Source: Shinella sp. H4-D48
Lineage (GTDB): Bacteria; Pseudomonadota; Alphaproteobacteria; Rhizobiales; Rhizobiaceae
Assembly (NCBI RefSeq): GCF_022637395.1
Contig: NZ_CP093337.1
Span: 2,278,001-2,342,000 of the forward strand
Length of the DNA: 64,000 nt
Direction: 5' to 3'
In this document: positions 28,136 through 36,999 of the stretch, piece by piece
Numbering within the stretch: position 1 is the first letter of the stretch
Layout of the letters: every line of letters starts with the position of its first letter
Translations under genes and position numbers: made by a program
The notes under the pieces: generated by a model
Seen by the model: only the letters and a program-made list of their open reading frames with translations
Database searches by the model: none
Told to the model about the DNA's origin: nothing

Positions 28136-28921
28136 ATGCGCATATCGACGGACGGTAAAACGCTGCTTCGCAGCAGCCTCATCGTATTGTCGGCGCTGTT
28201 TGCAACAATGGCGCTCACCCTGCCCGCACGCCCCGCCTTCGCACTCAGCGAGCTGAAGAAGGAAGAGGGCGAGCTTCCCCAGAAGCCCGCCGAGGGCGAA
28301 AAGGCAGCTCCCGTTGAGGAAGAGCAGGAAAACGCCGCTCCGGTCGAACTGCCGCAGCCCGATCCGCTGATCCGTAAGCGCGATTCGGTGACGGAACCCA
28401 CGGACGAGCCCGCCGTCACCGACGACAAGCCCGCCGAAGAGGAACCGCAGGAACCCGTCGAAGTCATCTACGACATCGAGAAGGCGCCCGAACCGGTGCG
28501 CCGCATGCGCCAGCTGATTGTCGAGGCCGCTGCTTCCGGCGATATCGAACGCCTGCGCCCGCTGCTCGGCAAGGGCGTGACCGAAACGCAGGTCTCCATG
28601 GTCGAGAGCCAGGAAGGACCGGTCGAGACCCTCAAGGGCCAGTCCGGCGATTCCGACGGCATCGAGGTCCTCGCCATCCTGCTCGACGTGCTGGCGACGG
28701 GCTATGTCCATGTCGGCCAGGGAACGCCGGATGAAATGTATGTCTGGCCCTATTTCACCGCCAAACCGCTCGCCGGCCTCACGCCGCCGGAAAAGGTGGA
28801 GCTGTTGCGCATCGTCACCGCCGGAGACTTCGCCGACATGCAGGAATTCGGCAGCTACAACTTCTACCGCGTTGGCATTGCGCCCGACGGCCAGTGGAAG
28901 TTCTTCGTGACAGGCGACTAA
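28136..28921 (+). CDS. Secreted protein with Pro/Glu-rich linker
   Basis: 261 aa from the ATG at 28136; an upstream TTG adds two residues. A signal peptide with hydrophobic core SSLIVLSALFATMALTLP, probably cut after AFA, precedes a 90-residue acidic proline-rich linker rich in PAEE and EEPQEP words. The folded C-terminal part (about 115-261) begins EPVRRMRQLIVEAAASGDIE and ends DGQWKFFVTGD. It resembles conserved rhizobial secreted proteins without known function. The linker suggests the C-terminal domain is held away from the membrane or wall. Confidence 0.8.
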   Translation: MRISTDGKTLLRSSLIVLSALFATMALTLPARPAFALSELKKEEGELPQKPAEGEKAAPVEEEQENAAPVELPQPDPLIRKRDSVTEPTDEPAVTDDKPAEEEPQEPVEVIYDIEKAPEPVRRMRQLIVEAAASGDIERLRPLLGKGVTETQVSMVESQEGPVETLKGQSGDSDGIEVLAILLDVLATGYVHVGQGTPDEMYVWPYFTAKPLAGLTPPEKVELLRIVTAGDFADMQEFGSYNFYRVGIAPDGQWKFFVTGD

Positions 28922-28938
28922 GGGGCGGACGGCCTCAC

Positions 28939-29544
28939 CTATAAAGCCGCCAGCCAGACGTGGCGCGGATCAGCCTTCGCGATGCACGCTTTCAGCCAGC
29001 GGCGGCGGTCCTTGCCAAGCATGGGAACGGTGCGGGCAAAATCGGCCTCGTCCTTCTCCCGCCGGTATTTCGCCTTGAACAGCAGGACGGCCTCCGGCGC
29101 GAGATAGGGAATGCCGTCCGCAGTGACCTGCACCATTTCGCAGCGCGAGCGCCGGATCGACGGATCGCGCTTGTAGATCCAGGTCTGCGGCGTGCCCTCC
29201 TCCAGCATCATATCCGCCCGCCAGCAGCCGGCCGCGACGTCCTCACACCAGACCTGTGCGATATCGGCAGGCGGCGCTTCGTCCCGCAGCAAAGGCCGCA
29301 CCTCCCCGTTTCCCACAGCGTGAAAGCGCAGGCCTGTCAACGCATGGCGAAACAGGGAAAATTCTGCGCGCAATACGGTAAACTCGATGTCTTCATGCGG
29401 CCGCGTCTCAGCGCCGTGCCACAGGTCGAGCGCCCAGCCACCGACGACGCACCACGGTCGCTTGACGCCGGAAACCCTGCGCGCCAATTCCTGCGGGTGC
29501 CAGGCACACCAGGCATCGTGCGGGATTGGGGATGTTTCGCTCAT
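28939..29544 (-). CDS. Aminoglycoside nucleotidyltransferase-like protein
   Basis: 201 aa from the ATG at 29544. The nucleotidyltransferase core is seen at 35-54: GGWALDLWHGAETRPHEDIE, matching the GG...hDhE metal-binding pattern (D52, E54) of the 2''-adenylyltransferase-type family. A C-terminal phrase APEAVLLFKAKYRREKDEAD is typical of that group. Most members in soil bacteria are not proven resistance enzymes and may modify other small molecules. It is convergent with the secreted protein gene and divergent from ygfZ. Confidence 0.8.
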   Translation of the reverse strand: MSETSPIPHDAWCAWHPQELARRVSGVKRPWCVVGGWALDLWHGAETRPHEDIEFTVLRAEFSLFRHALTGLRFHAVGNGEVRPLLRDEAPPADIAQVWCEDVAAGCWRADMMLEEGTPQTWIYKRDPSIRRSRCEMVQVTADGIPYLAPEAVLLFKAKYRREKDEADFARTVPMLGKDRRRWLKACIAKADPRHVWLAAL

Positions 29545-29708
29545 GACTTCGCTTTCGATTGGGAGGCTGTCATAGCGGCTTTGCACGGCGCGGCAAGAGG
29601 CCTGACCTTGCGAAAGGCGCCCGGCCGTTCTACCTCTGTTTCGATAGGTGCATCGACGCACCGCCTGCGCCGGACGTTTCCCGGCGCGCGAGATATCTGG
29701 ATTTTGCC

Positions 29709-30554
29709 ATGCCTTCCGTCACGCTTTCCGGCCGCGCCTTTCTCCACATTTCCGGCAAGGATGCCGAGACCCTCCTGCAATCGCTGATCACCACCAATCT
29801 GCCCGAGTTGGCCGAGGGCGAGATCAGGCCCGGTGCGCTGCTGACGCCGCAGGGCAAGATCCTGTTCGATTTCCTGATCCGCCGCAATGGCGAAGGGGCC
29901 TTCCTGCTCGAGACGAGCGCCGACCAGCGCGATGCACTTCTCAAGCGGCTGACCATGTACAGGCTGCGCGCCGCCGTCGACCTTACGGCCGTGGACGGCG
30001 ACAGCGTGAAGGTGGCCTGGGATGAGGCTGAAGCCGGCGCGCCGCGCGACGGCCGCTTCGCCAAGGCCGGCATCGCCCTCTCGCGCACACCTGGCGCGAC
30101 GGGTAGCGACGATCCCGCGCTCTACGATCTCCTGCGCATCGAGGCGGGCCTGCCGGAAGCCGGCCGCGACTATGCGCTGTCGGACGCCTTTCCGCACGAC
30201 GTGCTACTCGATCTTACCGACGGGGTTTCGTTCCGGCAGGGTTGTTATGTCGGCCAGGAGGTCGTCTCGCGTATGCATCATCGCGGCACGGCGCGCCGCC
30301 GTCCGGTCATCGTCAAGGGCGAAGTGGCGCTGCCCGACACCGGCACCGAGCTCATGGCCGGCGGAAAGCCGATCGGCACGCTCGGCAGCGTCGCCGGCAC
30401 ACTCGGCCTTGCCGTCGTGCGCATCGACCGCGCGGGCGACGCTATCCAGTCCGGCACGCCGATCACCCTAGACGGCGCGCCCGTGACCGTTGAACTACCG
30501 CACTGGACCGGCCTCACCTTCCCGCAGGATGCCGCGGAGGCTCCGGCACCATGA
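29709..30554 (+). CDS. ygfZ: YgfZ/GcvT-like Fe-S cluster assembly protein
   Basis: 281 aa from the ATG at 29709. The hallmark motif is QGCYVGQEVVSR (family K-G-C-Y-x-G-Q-E; here Q replaces K) near 178. The N-terminal half is GcvT-like folate binding. YgfZ helps form or repair Fe-S clusters in certain enzymes in a folate-dependent way. Its stop overlaps the next gene by four bases; it heads a four-gene overlapping operon (ygfZ, HD, phosphatase, nadQ). Confidence 0.92.
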   Translation: MPSVTLSGRAFLHISGKDAETLLQSLITTNLPELAEGEIRPGALLTPQGKILFDFLIRRNGEGAFLLETSADQRDALLKRLTMYRLRAAVDLTAVDGDSVKVAWDEAEAGAPRDGRFAKAGIALSRTPGATGSDDPALYDLLRIEAGLPEAGRDYALSDAFPHDVLLDLTDGVSFRQGCYVGQEVVSRMHHRGTARRRPVIVKGEVALPDTGTELMAGGKPIGTLGSVAGTLGLAVVRIDRAGDAIQSGTPITLDGAPVTVELPHWTGLTFPQDAAEAPAP

Positions 30555-31180
30555 GCGGAACGGTGCGCGCCAAGGCCGAGCCGCGCGCCTGGCAGCGCAT
30601 GCTGTCTGGCCGCCGCCTCGACCTGCTCAACCCCTCGCCGCTCGATGTCGAGCTTTCCGACATCGCCCACGGGCTTGCCCGTGTCGCGCGCTGGAACGGC
30701 CAGACCAACGGCGACCATGCCTTTTCCGTCGCGCAGCACTCGCTGATCGTCGAAACGATCTTCCGCCATCAGAACCGCTCAGGCGTGGACGAATGCCTGA
30801 TGGCGCTGTTGCACGATGCGCCGGAATATGTGATCGGCGACATGATTTCACCGTTCAAGGCGGTGGTCGGCGGTGGCTACAAGACCGTGGAGAAGCGGCT
30901 GGAGGCCGCCGTGCACCTGCGTTTCGGCCTGCCGCCCGTGACGCCCGCTGCCTTGAAAACCAAGATCAAGAAGGCCGATCAGGTCGCCGCCTTCTTCGAG
31001 GCCACCGAGCTTGCCGGCTTCTCCCATGCGGAGGCCGTGAAATTCTTCGGCGCGCCGCGCGGTATCACGCTCGACATGATCGATATCGTCCCCGTTCCCG
31101 CGCTGGAAGCGCAGCGGCTGTTCTGCGCGCGGTTCGAAGCGCTGGAACAGGAACGCGGCCTGATCGCCGCGGCGGTGTGA
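30551..31180 (+). CDS. HD-domain phosphohydrolase, YfbR-like
   Basis: 209 aa. The HD metal site is formed by H in QTNGDHAFSVAQHS, HD in ALLHDAPEYVIGDM, and D in KIKKADQVAAFFEATE. The pattern fits YfbR-like 5'-deoxynucleotidases. It overlaps ygfZ by ATGA at its start. The phosphatase gene starts two bases after its stop. The substrate is not certain; deoxynucleoside monophosphates are the family guess. Confidence 0.87.
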   Translation: MSGTVRAKAEPRAWQRMLSGRRLDLLNPSPLDVELSDIAHGLARVARWNGQTNGDHAFSVAQHSLIVETIFRHQNRSGVDECLMALLHDAPEYVIGDMISPFKAVVGGGYKTVEKRLEAAVHLRFGLPPVTPAALKTKIKKADQVAAFFEATELAGFSHAEAVKFFGAPRGITLDMIDIVPVPALEAQRLFCARFEALEQERGLIAAAV

Positions 31181-31182
31181 CG

Positions 31183-31716
31183 ATGGGCACGATCATCGTT
31201 GCGCCACTCGGTAAGATCGCGGAACTCGCCGTGCGCCACCGCTGCCGGGAAATGCTGAGCCTGATCGCGCCGCAGCAGAATTTCCACCGACCCGCCGTCA
31301 TTGCCGGGGAGCGCCACCTCATCCTCGGCGTCAACGACATCGCCTTTGCCGGCACCGGCAGGCTCGTGGCGCCGGGCGAAGAGCATGTCGACGCCATCAT
31401 CGCCTTTGCGCGTGGATGGGACTGGCAGGCGCCGCTTCTGGTGCATTGCCAGATGGGCGTCTCCCGCTCGCCGGCCGCCGCCCTCATCGCAGCACTCGCG
31501 GTGGCGCCGGATCAGGACGATCACGACCTTGCGCAGCGCCTCAGGCGCGCCTCCGTTCAGGCGACGCCCAATGCACGCCTTATCGAGATCGGCGACCGGA
31601 TGCTGGGCCGCAGCGGACGGCTGGTGGCCGCCGTCAAGGCGATCGGCCGCGGTGCGGACTATGTCGGCGACAGCCCCTTCTCCTTCTCCGCCATGCCGGA
31701 GCCTGTCGCGCCATGA
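31183..31716 (+). CDS. Dual-specificity/tyrosine phosphatase-like protein
   Basis: 177 aa. The cysteine phosphatase loop is VHCQMGVSRSP, with C89 and R95 spaced as C-x5-R; the serine after arginine is typical. The N-terminal half is a short beta-alpha domain with no signal peptide. It might dephosphorylate tyrosine, a nucleotide or an inositol. It sits between the HD gene and nadQ, overlapping nadQ by four bases, so the unit may concern nucleotide or NAD turnover, which is only an inference from position. Confidence 0.83.
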   Translation: MGTIIVAPLGKIAELAVRHRCREMLSLIAPQQNFHRPAVIAGERHLILGVNDIAFAGTGRLVAPGEEHVDAIIAFARGWDWQAPLLVHCQMGVSRSPAAALIAALAVAPDQDDHDLAQRLRRASVQATPNARLIEIGDRMLGRSGRLVAAVKAIGRGADYVGDSPFSFSAMPEPVAP

Positions 31717-32690
31717 GCGAGACCCGCGCCCGCCCGCCGGTCGAGATCGGCCTCAATGCAGCGGTGGTCGCGATCTCGGGTGGCCGGCCGTCCATTCTGG
31801 CGATTGGCGGCGAAGGGCCCGACAGCCGCGACGCGCTGCCCTTCGGCCCCTTCGATCCGCGCCAGCACCGCACTTTCGAAACGAGCCTCCGGGCGAGCGT
31901 CGAGGCGCAGACCGCGCTGAAACTCGGCTATATCGAGCAGCTCTACACCTTCGGCGACCGGGGACGGCAGAAGCTGCCCGACGAGGCCGGCACGCATATG
32001 GTGTCGGTCGGTTATCTCGCGCTCACGCGCACCGATGCGGAGGCGACGGAGCAGTTGGCCGAAGCCGGTGCGACCTGGCGCGACTGGTACAGCTATCTGC
32101 CGTGGGAGGACTGGCGGCAAGGCCGTCCTGCCGTGATCGACCAGATCATCCTGCCCGCGCTGAAAAGCTGGGCGGCCGAGCCGCCGCTGGAGGAGCGCAT
32201 TGGCACCATGCCTTCACCGCGCACCCGCATGCGCCTCGCCTTCGGGCTCGACGACTTTCCCTGGGACGAAGAGCGCGTGCTCGAGCGCTACGAACTGCTC
32301 TATGAGGCGGGGCTTGCCGAGGAGGCCGTAACCGACGGGCGCGGTACATCCTGTGTCAGCGCCCCGGGCGTGGCCATGCGGCACGACCATCGCCGCATCC
32401 TTGCCACCGCCATGGCGCGCCTGCGCGGCAAGATCAAATACCGCCCCGTCATCTTCGAGCTGATGGCGCCGGAGTTCACCCTCACCGAGTTGCAGGCGAG
32501 CGTCGAGGCGATCTCCGGGCGGCACCTGCACAAGCAGAACTTCCGCCGACTGGTGGAAGGCGCCGAACTCGTGGAACCCACCGGCGGCTCCACATCCGCG
32601 ACGGGCGGGCGCCCCGCCGCCCTCTTCCGCTTCCGCCGCCGCATTCTGGAAGAGCGGCCGGCGCCGGGTCTCAAGGTCGGCATGCGCTAG
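31713..32690 (+). CDS. nadQ: NadQ-type transcriptional regulator of NAD synthesis
   Basis: 325 aa. The N-terminal half is a Nudix-like fold without a proper Nudix box (begins EIGLNAAVVAISGGRPSILA), and the C-terminal part has the winged-helix region ELMAPEFTLTELQASVEAIS and RHLHKQNFRRLVEGAEL, together the COG4111 NadQ pattern. NadQ is the known repressor of NAD synthesis genes in Rhizobiales. The nadABC operon lies 1.6 kb downstream on the opposite strand, with a strong dyad before nadA. It overlaps the phosphatase gene at its start by ATGA. Confidence 0.87.
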   Translation: MSETRARPPVEIGLNAAVVAISGGRPSILAIGGEGPDSRDALPFGPFDPRQHRTFETSLRASVEAQTALKLGYIEQLYTFGDRGRQKLPDEAGTHMVSVGYLALTRTDAEATEQLAEAGATWRDWYSYLPWEDWRQGRPAVIDQIILPALKSWAAEPPLEERIGTMPSPRTRMRLAFGLDDFPWDEERVLERYELLYEAGLAEEAVTDGRGTSCVSAPGVAMRHDHRRILATAMARLRGKIKYRPVIFELMAPEFTLTELQASVEAISGRHLHKQNFRRLVEGAELVEPTGGSTSATGGRPAALFRFRRRILEERPAPGLKVGMR

Positions 32691-32761
32691 GCGACGGAAC
32701 CAGGGGAACCTATCGCTTGCACTGACATTTGGCCCTTCAACATCAAAACGTGGAAGGGCTC

Positions 32762-33592
32762 ATGGAACAGCAGGTCAACGAAGCCGTCGTCGCAACGCGT
32801 GCCGCACTCACTCAAGCGAGTGCCATGGCCGTGCAATATTCCTTTTCCATTCTCGGCGCGGTCGTGCTGCTTCTGCTCGGGTGGTTCCTGTCGCGCATCC
32901 TGCACAGCTGGGCGCTGAACGGGCTTAAACACGTGCGCGGCATCGATACCACGCTCGCGCATTTCTTCGCAAACGCGCTGCGCTACGCCGTCCTTATCCT
33001 CGTCTTTGTCACAGTGCTCGGTCAGTTCGGCGTGCAGACGGCGTCGATCATCGCCGCCCTCGGCGCCGCCGGCCTCGCCATCGGCCTGGCCCTGCAAGGC
33101 ACGCTGCAGAATATCGCGGCCGGAATCATGCTTCTGGTGCTGCGGCCGTTCCGGGTGGGGGAATATATCCAGACCAAGGACGTTTCCGGCACAATCACCG
33201 AAGTCGGTCTGTTCGCCACCGAGCTGAAAACCAGCGATGGACTGTATCTCCTGGCGCCCAACTCGACTCTGTGGAACACGCCCGTCACCAATTTCAGCCG
33301 CGAGCGAATCCGCAAGCACGACCTTGAAGTGACCGTGCCGGGCGACCGGGACATCGACGACGAGATCGCGCGCCTGCTGTCGATTGCGCAGGAGGACCCG
33401 ATGATCGAGAGCGTGCCCGCCCCGCAGGTCTTCGTCGACAGCGTGAGCGACAGCGCCGCGACCCTGAAACTGCGCTACTGGGTGTCTACGCCGCAATGGT
33501 TCAAGATTACCAGGGACATGAACCGCCGGGTGCGGATCGCCTTCGGCCAGAAGGTGGCCGGGCCGGAGCCGGATGCCGCCCCGGCCGCCTGA
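32762..33592 (+). CDS. mscS: Small-conductance mechanosensitive channel
   Basis: 276 aa from the ATG at 32762, with GGAAGGG just upstream. Three membrane helices: about 26-45, 60-80 and the pore-lining third helix with the alternating Ala/Gly pattern QTASIIAALGAAGLAIGLA, which is the MscS signature, followed by QGTLQNIAAGIMLL. A cytoplasmic beta domain follows. It opens on membrane tension to release solutes. It runs after nadQ with 71 bases between and is convergent with sodC. Confidence 0.93.
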   Translation: MEQQVNEAVVATRAALTQASAMAVQYSFSILGAVVLLLLGWFLSRILHSWALNGLKHVRGIDTTLAHFFANALRYAVLILVFVTVLGQFGVQTASIIAALGAAGLAIGLALQGTLQNIAAGIMLLVLRPFRVGEYIQTKDVSGTITEVGLFATELKTSDGLYLLAPNSTLWNTPVTNFSRERIRKHDLEVTVPGDRDIDDEIARLLSIAQEDPMIESVPAPQVFVDSVSDSAATLKLRYWVSTPQWFKITRDMNRRVRIAFGQKVAGPEPDAAPAA

Positions 33593-33693
33593 TCTCCAAA
33601 GAATTTCCGGCGAACACGGGTTCGCCAGAAATGACTTCTCTGCTTCTTTTCCGAGCATCCGACGCAAAGGACCCTGCGCCGGATGGGCAACGC

Positions 33694-34215
33694 TTAGCGG
33701 ATTACCGCGCAGGCGAGCCGATCGCCCGCGCCGCCGGCGGGATCCGTGCGGTTGTCATCCGAGCCTGCATGCACGATCAGCGCACGGCCACGAATTCCAC
33801 GCTCCTTGTCGTCGAGGCGGACCAGCGTGGAATAGATCTGGGCGCGCATGACGCCATCCTCCGCAACGTACTGGTTCGGCAGGTCGCCGGCATGCGGGCC
33901 GTTGGCGGCCAGGAAGCCGTGTTCCTTCTCATCGGGATTGAAGTGGCCGCCGGATGCCTTGTGGCCTTCGGCATGGTCATCGCAGTTGCCCGTTTCGTGA
34001 ACGTGCAGCGCAACCCATTTGCGCGGCTCCAGGCCTGAGACCTCGACTTCGAACAGCACGCCGCCACTTGCTGCCGTGAGATGGGCGCGGCCGGTCTCCT
34101 TGCCGGACTTGTCGACGAAATCTGCCTGGGCCGTGTTTCCGGCCTGCTGGGCGAGCGCTGGCGAACCCAGCGCCACGGTGCTCGCCGCGGCGGCGAGTGC
34201 AAGAATTTTCAACAT
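33694..34215 (-). CDS. sodC: Periplasmic Cu/Zn superoxide dismutase
   Basis: 173 aa from the ATG at 34215. Signal peptide MLKILALAAAASTVALG, cut after ALAQ. Copper and zinc ligands are in ALHVHETGNC, the HAEGHKASGGHFNP run and GDLPNQYV; the active-site arginine is in GDRLACAVI near the end. It removes superoxide in the periplasm. Two cysteines (GNCDD and LACAV) should form the conserved disulfide. It stands between mscS and nadC, with nadC upstream on the same strand; the gap of 66 bases to nadC suggests it may read through from the nad operon. Confidence 0.95.
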   Translation of the reverse strand: MLKILALAAAASTVALGSPALAQQAGNTAQADFVDKSGKETGRAHLTAASGGVLFEVEVSGLEPRKWVALHVHETGNCDDHAEGHKASGGHFNPDEKEHGFLAANGPHAGDLPNQYVAEDGVMRAQIYSTLVRLDDKERGIRGRALIVHAGSDDNRTDPAGGAGDRLACAVIR

Positions 34216-34281
34216 GATACGTCCGTCCGGTTGGTTGGTCATGGAACCGGAACGCATCGTGCGTGAGGGTGTTCCGCCTTT

Positions 34282-35187
34282 TCAGCCGACGACGACGTCG
34301 AGGCCGATATCGAGCGTCGGCGCCGCCATGGTAATTTTGGACGTCGAGATATAGTCAACGCCGGTCTCGGCAATGGCGCGGATCGTCTTGAGGTTGACGT
34401 TGCCCGACGCCTCCAGCTTCACCCGGCGCGGATCAGCCGCATAGGTGGCGTCTGTCAGACCCGCGCAATCGCGGTTGATCTCGACGGCGCGGTAGAGCAG
34501 TTCCGGCCCCATATTGTCGAGAAGCACCACGTCGGGCTGCGCCTCCAGCGCTTCCTCCAGTTCCTCCAGCGTCGTTACCTCGACCTCCACCTTGACGAGA
34601 TGACCGGCGAAGGCGCGGGCGGCGCGGATGGCGGGCGCGACGCCGCCGGCAACGGCGATGTGGTTGTCCTTGATGAGGATGGCGTCGTCCAGGCCGTAGC
34701 GATGGGAGGAGCCGCCGCCCATGCGGACGGCATATTTTTCCAGCGCCCGCAGGCCCGGAATGGTCTTGCGCGTGCAGCAGACCTTTGCCTGTGTATGCGC
34801 GATCTCCTGCGCGAAATGGCCGGTGTGGGTGGCAACACCACACAGATGCATCAGAAAATTCAGCGCGACGCGCTCGGCCGACAGCACGGCGCGCGCCGGG
34901 CCGGATACCGTCGCGATCACCGTGCCGGGTTCGAGACGGTCGCCATCCTTCACAAAGGCCTCGAAGCGGATTTCGGGGTCCATCAACCGGAACGCCGCGC
35001 GCGCCAGATCGAGCCCCGCGACGATGCCCTCCTCCCGCGCATTGAGCTCCGCCGTCGCCGTCATATCCGGCGCGATCGTCGCCTGGCTCGTGATATCGCC
35101 CGCCCGGCCGAGATCCTCGACCAGCGCCGCGCGCACCTGCTCCTCGACCATCAGCGGGGAGAGAACGGGAAGATGGGGCGTGGTCAT
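34282..35187 (-). CDS. nadC: Nicotinate-nucleotide pyrophosphorylase (carboxylating)
   Basis: 301 aa. Quinolinate phosphoribosyltransferase blocks: ERVALNFLMHLCGVAT, CTRKTIPGLRALEKYAVRMG and HRYGLDDAILIKDNH, then EVTTLEELEEAL. It turns quinolinate and PRPP into nicotinate mononucleotide and carbon dioxide. It is third gene of the nadA-nadB-nadC operon, starting 36 bases after nadB. Full length and without odd changes. Confidence 0.97.
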   Translation of the reverse strand: MTTPHLPVLSPLMVEEQVRAALVEDLGRAGDITSQATIAPDMTATAELNAREEGIVAGLDLARAAFRLMDPEIRFEAFVKDGDRLEPGTVIATVSGPARAVLSAERVALNFLMHLCGVATHTGHFAQEIAHTQAKVCCTRKTIPGLRALEKYAVRMGGGSSHRYGLDDAILIKDNHIAVAGGVAPAIRAARAFAGHLVKVEVEVTTLEELEEALEAQPDVVLLDNMGPELLYRAVEINRDCAGLTDATYAADPRRVKLEASGNVNLKTIRAIAETGVDYISTSKITMAAPTLDIGLDVVVG

Positions 35188-35223
35188 GGGCTTGTCCTGT
35201 TCAGATCATGGATGCGCGGCAGC

Positions 35224-36822
35224 TTACGCCGCCTTCGTTTCGGAGAGTTCGGCGACGACACGGTCGGCATCGGCGAGGGTCAGGAAGGTGCGGTGCTTCC
35301 AGCTTGCCTTCTGCTCGGAGAAATCGGAGCGGAAGTGGCCGCCGCGGCTTTCCTCGCGCAGATAGGCGCCGGTCGCGATCAGCTTGGCGGTCGTGACGAT
35401 ATTGTGGAAGCGCATGCGGGTGTTTTCGCGCTCCAGCGCGGCTATGTCGCGGATCGCGGTCATCAGGCCCTCGCGGGTGCGGATAACACCGACATGATCG
35501 CTCATCAGGCGGCGCAGACGCTTGAGCGCCGCGCTATCCTCAATGGTGACGAGATCGTCGCTCTCGCCGGCATTCTCGCCCCAGTCGTTGAGCTTGGGCT
35601 CGGGCAGCATGCCCTTGATGTTTTCGGCGATGCGAGCGGCAAAGACGACGGCTTCGAGCAGCGAGTTGGAGGCAAGGCGGTTGGCGCCGTGCACGCCCGT
35701 CGAGGTGACTTCGCCGGCTGCCCAGAGGCCATCGATCGAGGTGCGGCCCTCGGCATCCGTCAGCACGCCGCCCATATGATAGTGTACGGCCGGTACGACG
35801 GGGATGGGCCGGGTGACGGGATCGATGCCGGCGGCAATGCAGGATGCGTAGACGGTCGGGAACATTTCCGGGAAATGCGCGCCGACGGCCTTGGTGCAAT
35901 CAAGGAAGGCACCGCGGCCGGCCTGGACCTCCGCGAAGACGCCGCGCGAGACGATGTCACGCGGCGCGAGTTCGCCATCCTCGTGGATATCGAGCATGAA
36001 GCGATGGCCGGCGGAATTGACCAGATGGGCGCCGTCGCCGCGCAGGGCTTCGGTGGCGAGCGGCGCGGGATCACGGCCGATATTGATGGCTGTGGGGTGG
36101 AACTGCACGAATTCCGGATCCGCGATGATGGCCCCGGCACGCGCCGCCATGCCGACGCCCTGCCCGCAGGCCTCCCACGGATTGGTGGTGACGGCGAAGA
36201 GATGGCCAACACCGCCCGAGCACAGCACAACGGCGCGGGCGGGGAAATGCACGCGCCGCTTCGACTGGCCGGCATCCGGCCGCGCGACAACGCCGGAAAT
36301 GAAGCGGCCCTCGCGCACCAGCTCCTCGACCACATAGCCTTCCAGCACGCGGATCGACGGAGTGTTACGCACGGCCGCGATGAGCGCTTCCATGATGGCC
36401 TTGCCGGCCATGTCGCCCTTGACGCGCACGATGCGGCGCTCGGAATGGGCCGCCTCGCGCGACAGCAGGAGCTTCCCCTCGAGGTCGCGATCGAAGGGCA
36501 CACCGTATTCGAGCAGATCATGGATGCGCGCGGGGCCTTCGGAGACCATGAAGCGTGCCATCTTCTCATCGACGATGCCGGCACCGGCTTCAAGCGTATC
36601 GGCAACGTGCTTGTCGAAGGTATCGCCGGGGCTCATGGCCGCCGCGATGCCGCCCTGCGCCCAGGCGGAGGAAGCGCCCTGCCCGATGGGCGCGGCCGCG
36701 AGAATCGTCACGGGCCGCGGCGCGAGCTTCAGCGCGCAGAACAGACCTGCCAGACCGCCACCGACGATGACGATATCGTCGATACCGTTCCAGGATTGCG
36801 GGCGAAAACTATCCATGGGCAT
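35224..36822 (-). CDS. nadB: L-aspartate oxidase
   Basis: 532 aa. The FAD Rossmann loop is [19 protein letters not shown] near 16-34; the flavin-attachment region [14 protein letters not shown] and the [21 protein letters not shown] active region are present. It oxidises aspartate to iminoaspartate for NadA. Two ATGs (36822 and 36816) can serve as start. A 177-base gap to nadA contains a palindromic repeat element, which is unusual inside an operon. Confidence 0.96.
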   Translation of the reverse strand: MPMDSFRPQSWNGIDDIVIVGGGLAGLFCALKLAPRPVTILAAAPIGQGASSAWAQGGIAAAMSPGDTFDKHVADTLEAGAGIVDEKMARFMVSEGPARIHDLLEYGVPFDRDLEGKLLLSREAAHSERRIVRVKGDMAGKAIMEALIAAVRNTPSIRVLEGYVVEELVREGRFISGVVARPDAGQSKRRVHFPARAVVLCSGGVGHLFAVTTNPWEACGQGVGMAARAGAIIADPEFVQFHPTAINIGRDPAPLATEALRGDGAHLVNSAGHRFMLDIHEDGELAPRDIVSRGVFAEVQAGRGAFLDCTKAVGAHFPEMFPTVYASCIAAGIDPVTRPIPVVPAVHYHMGGVLTDAEGRTSIDGLWAAGEVTSTGVHGANRLASNSLLEAVVFAARIAENIKGMLPEPKLNDWGENAGESDDLVTIEDSAALKRLRRLMSDHVGVIRTREGLMTAIRDIAALERENTRMRFHNIVTTAKLIATGAYLREESRGGHFRSDFSEQKASWKHRTFLTLADADRVVAELSETKAA

Positions 36823-36857
36823 GTTTTACTCCTCCAGCGCGTCGGCCCCGTCAGCTT

Positions 36858-36976
36858 GCCCCTCACCTGCCTGACGGCATCCTCTCCCCGCAAGCGGGGA
36901 AAGGGGCGATGGGGTTCACCGTTCTGCCCCTTCACCCCGCCTGCGGGGAGAAGGTCCCGGCAGGGGGATGAGGGGC
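36858..36976. repeat. Rhizobial intergenic mosaic-type palindromic element
   Basis: A 119-base element with matching ends (GCCCCTCA at 36858-36865, TGAGGGGC at 36969-36976) flanked inward by CCTGCC (36866-36871) and GGCAGG (36959-36964). Inside are two copies of a hairpin CCCCGC-nn-GCGGGG (36886-36899 and 36935-36948). This is the layout of RIME-type repeats of rhizobia. It lies between nadA and nadB within the operon and may process or attenuate the transcript. Confidence 0.7.
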
Positions 36977-36999
36977 CGCGCGAACGTTGCGTGCGCTTC

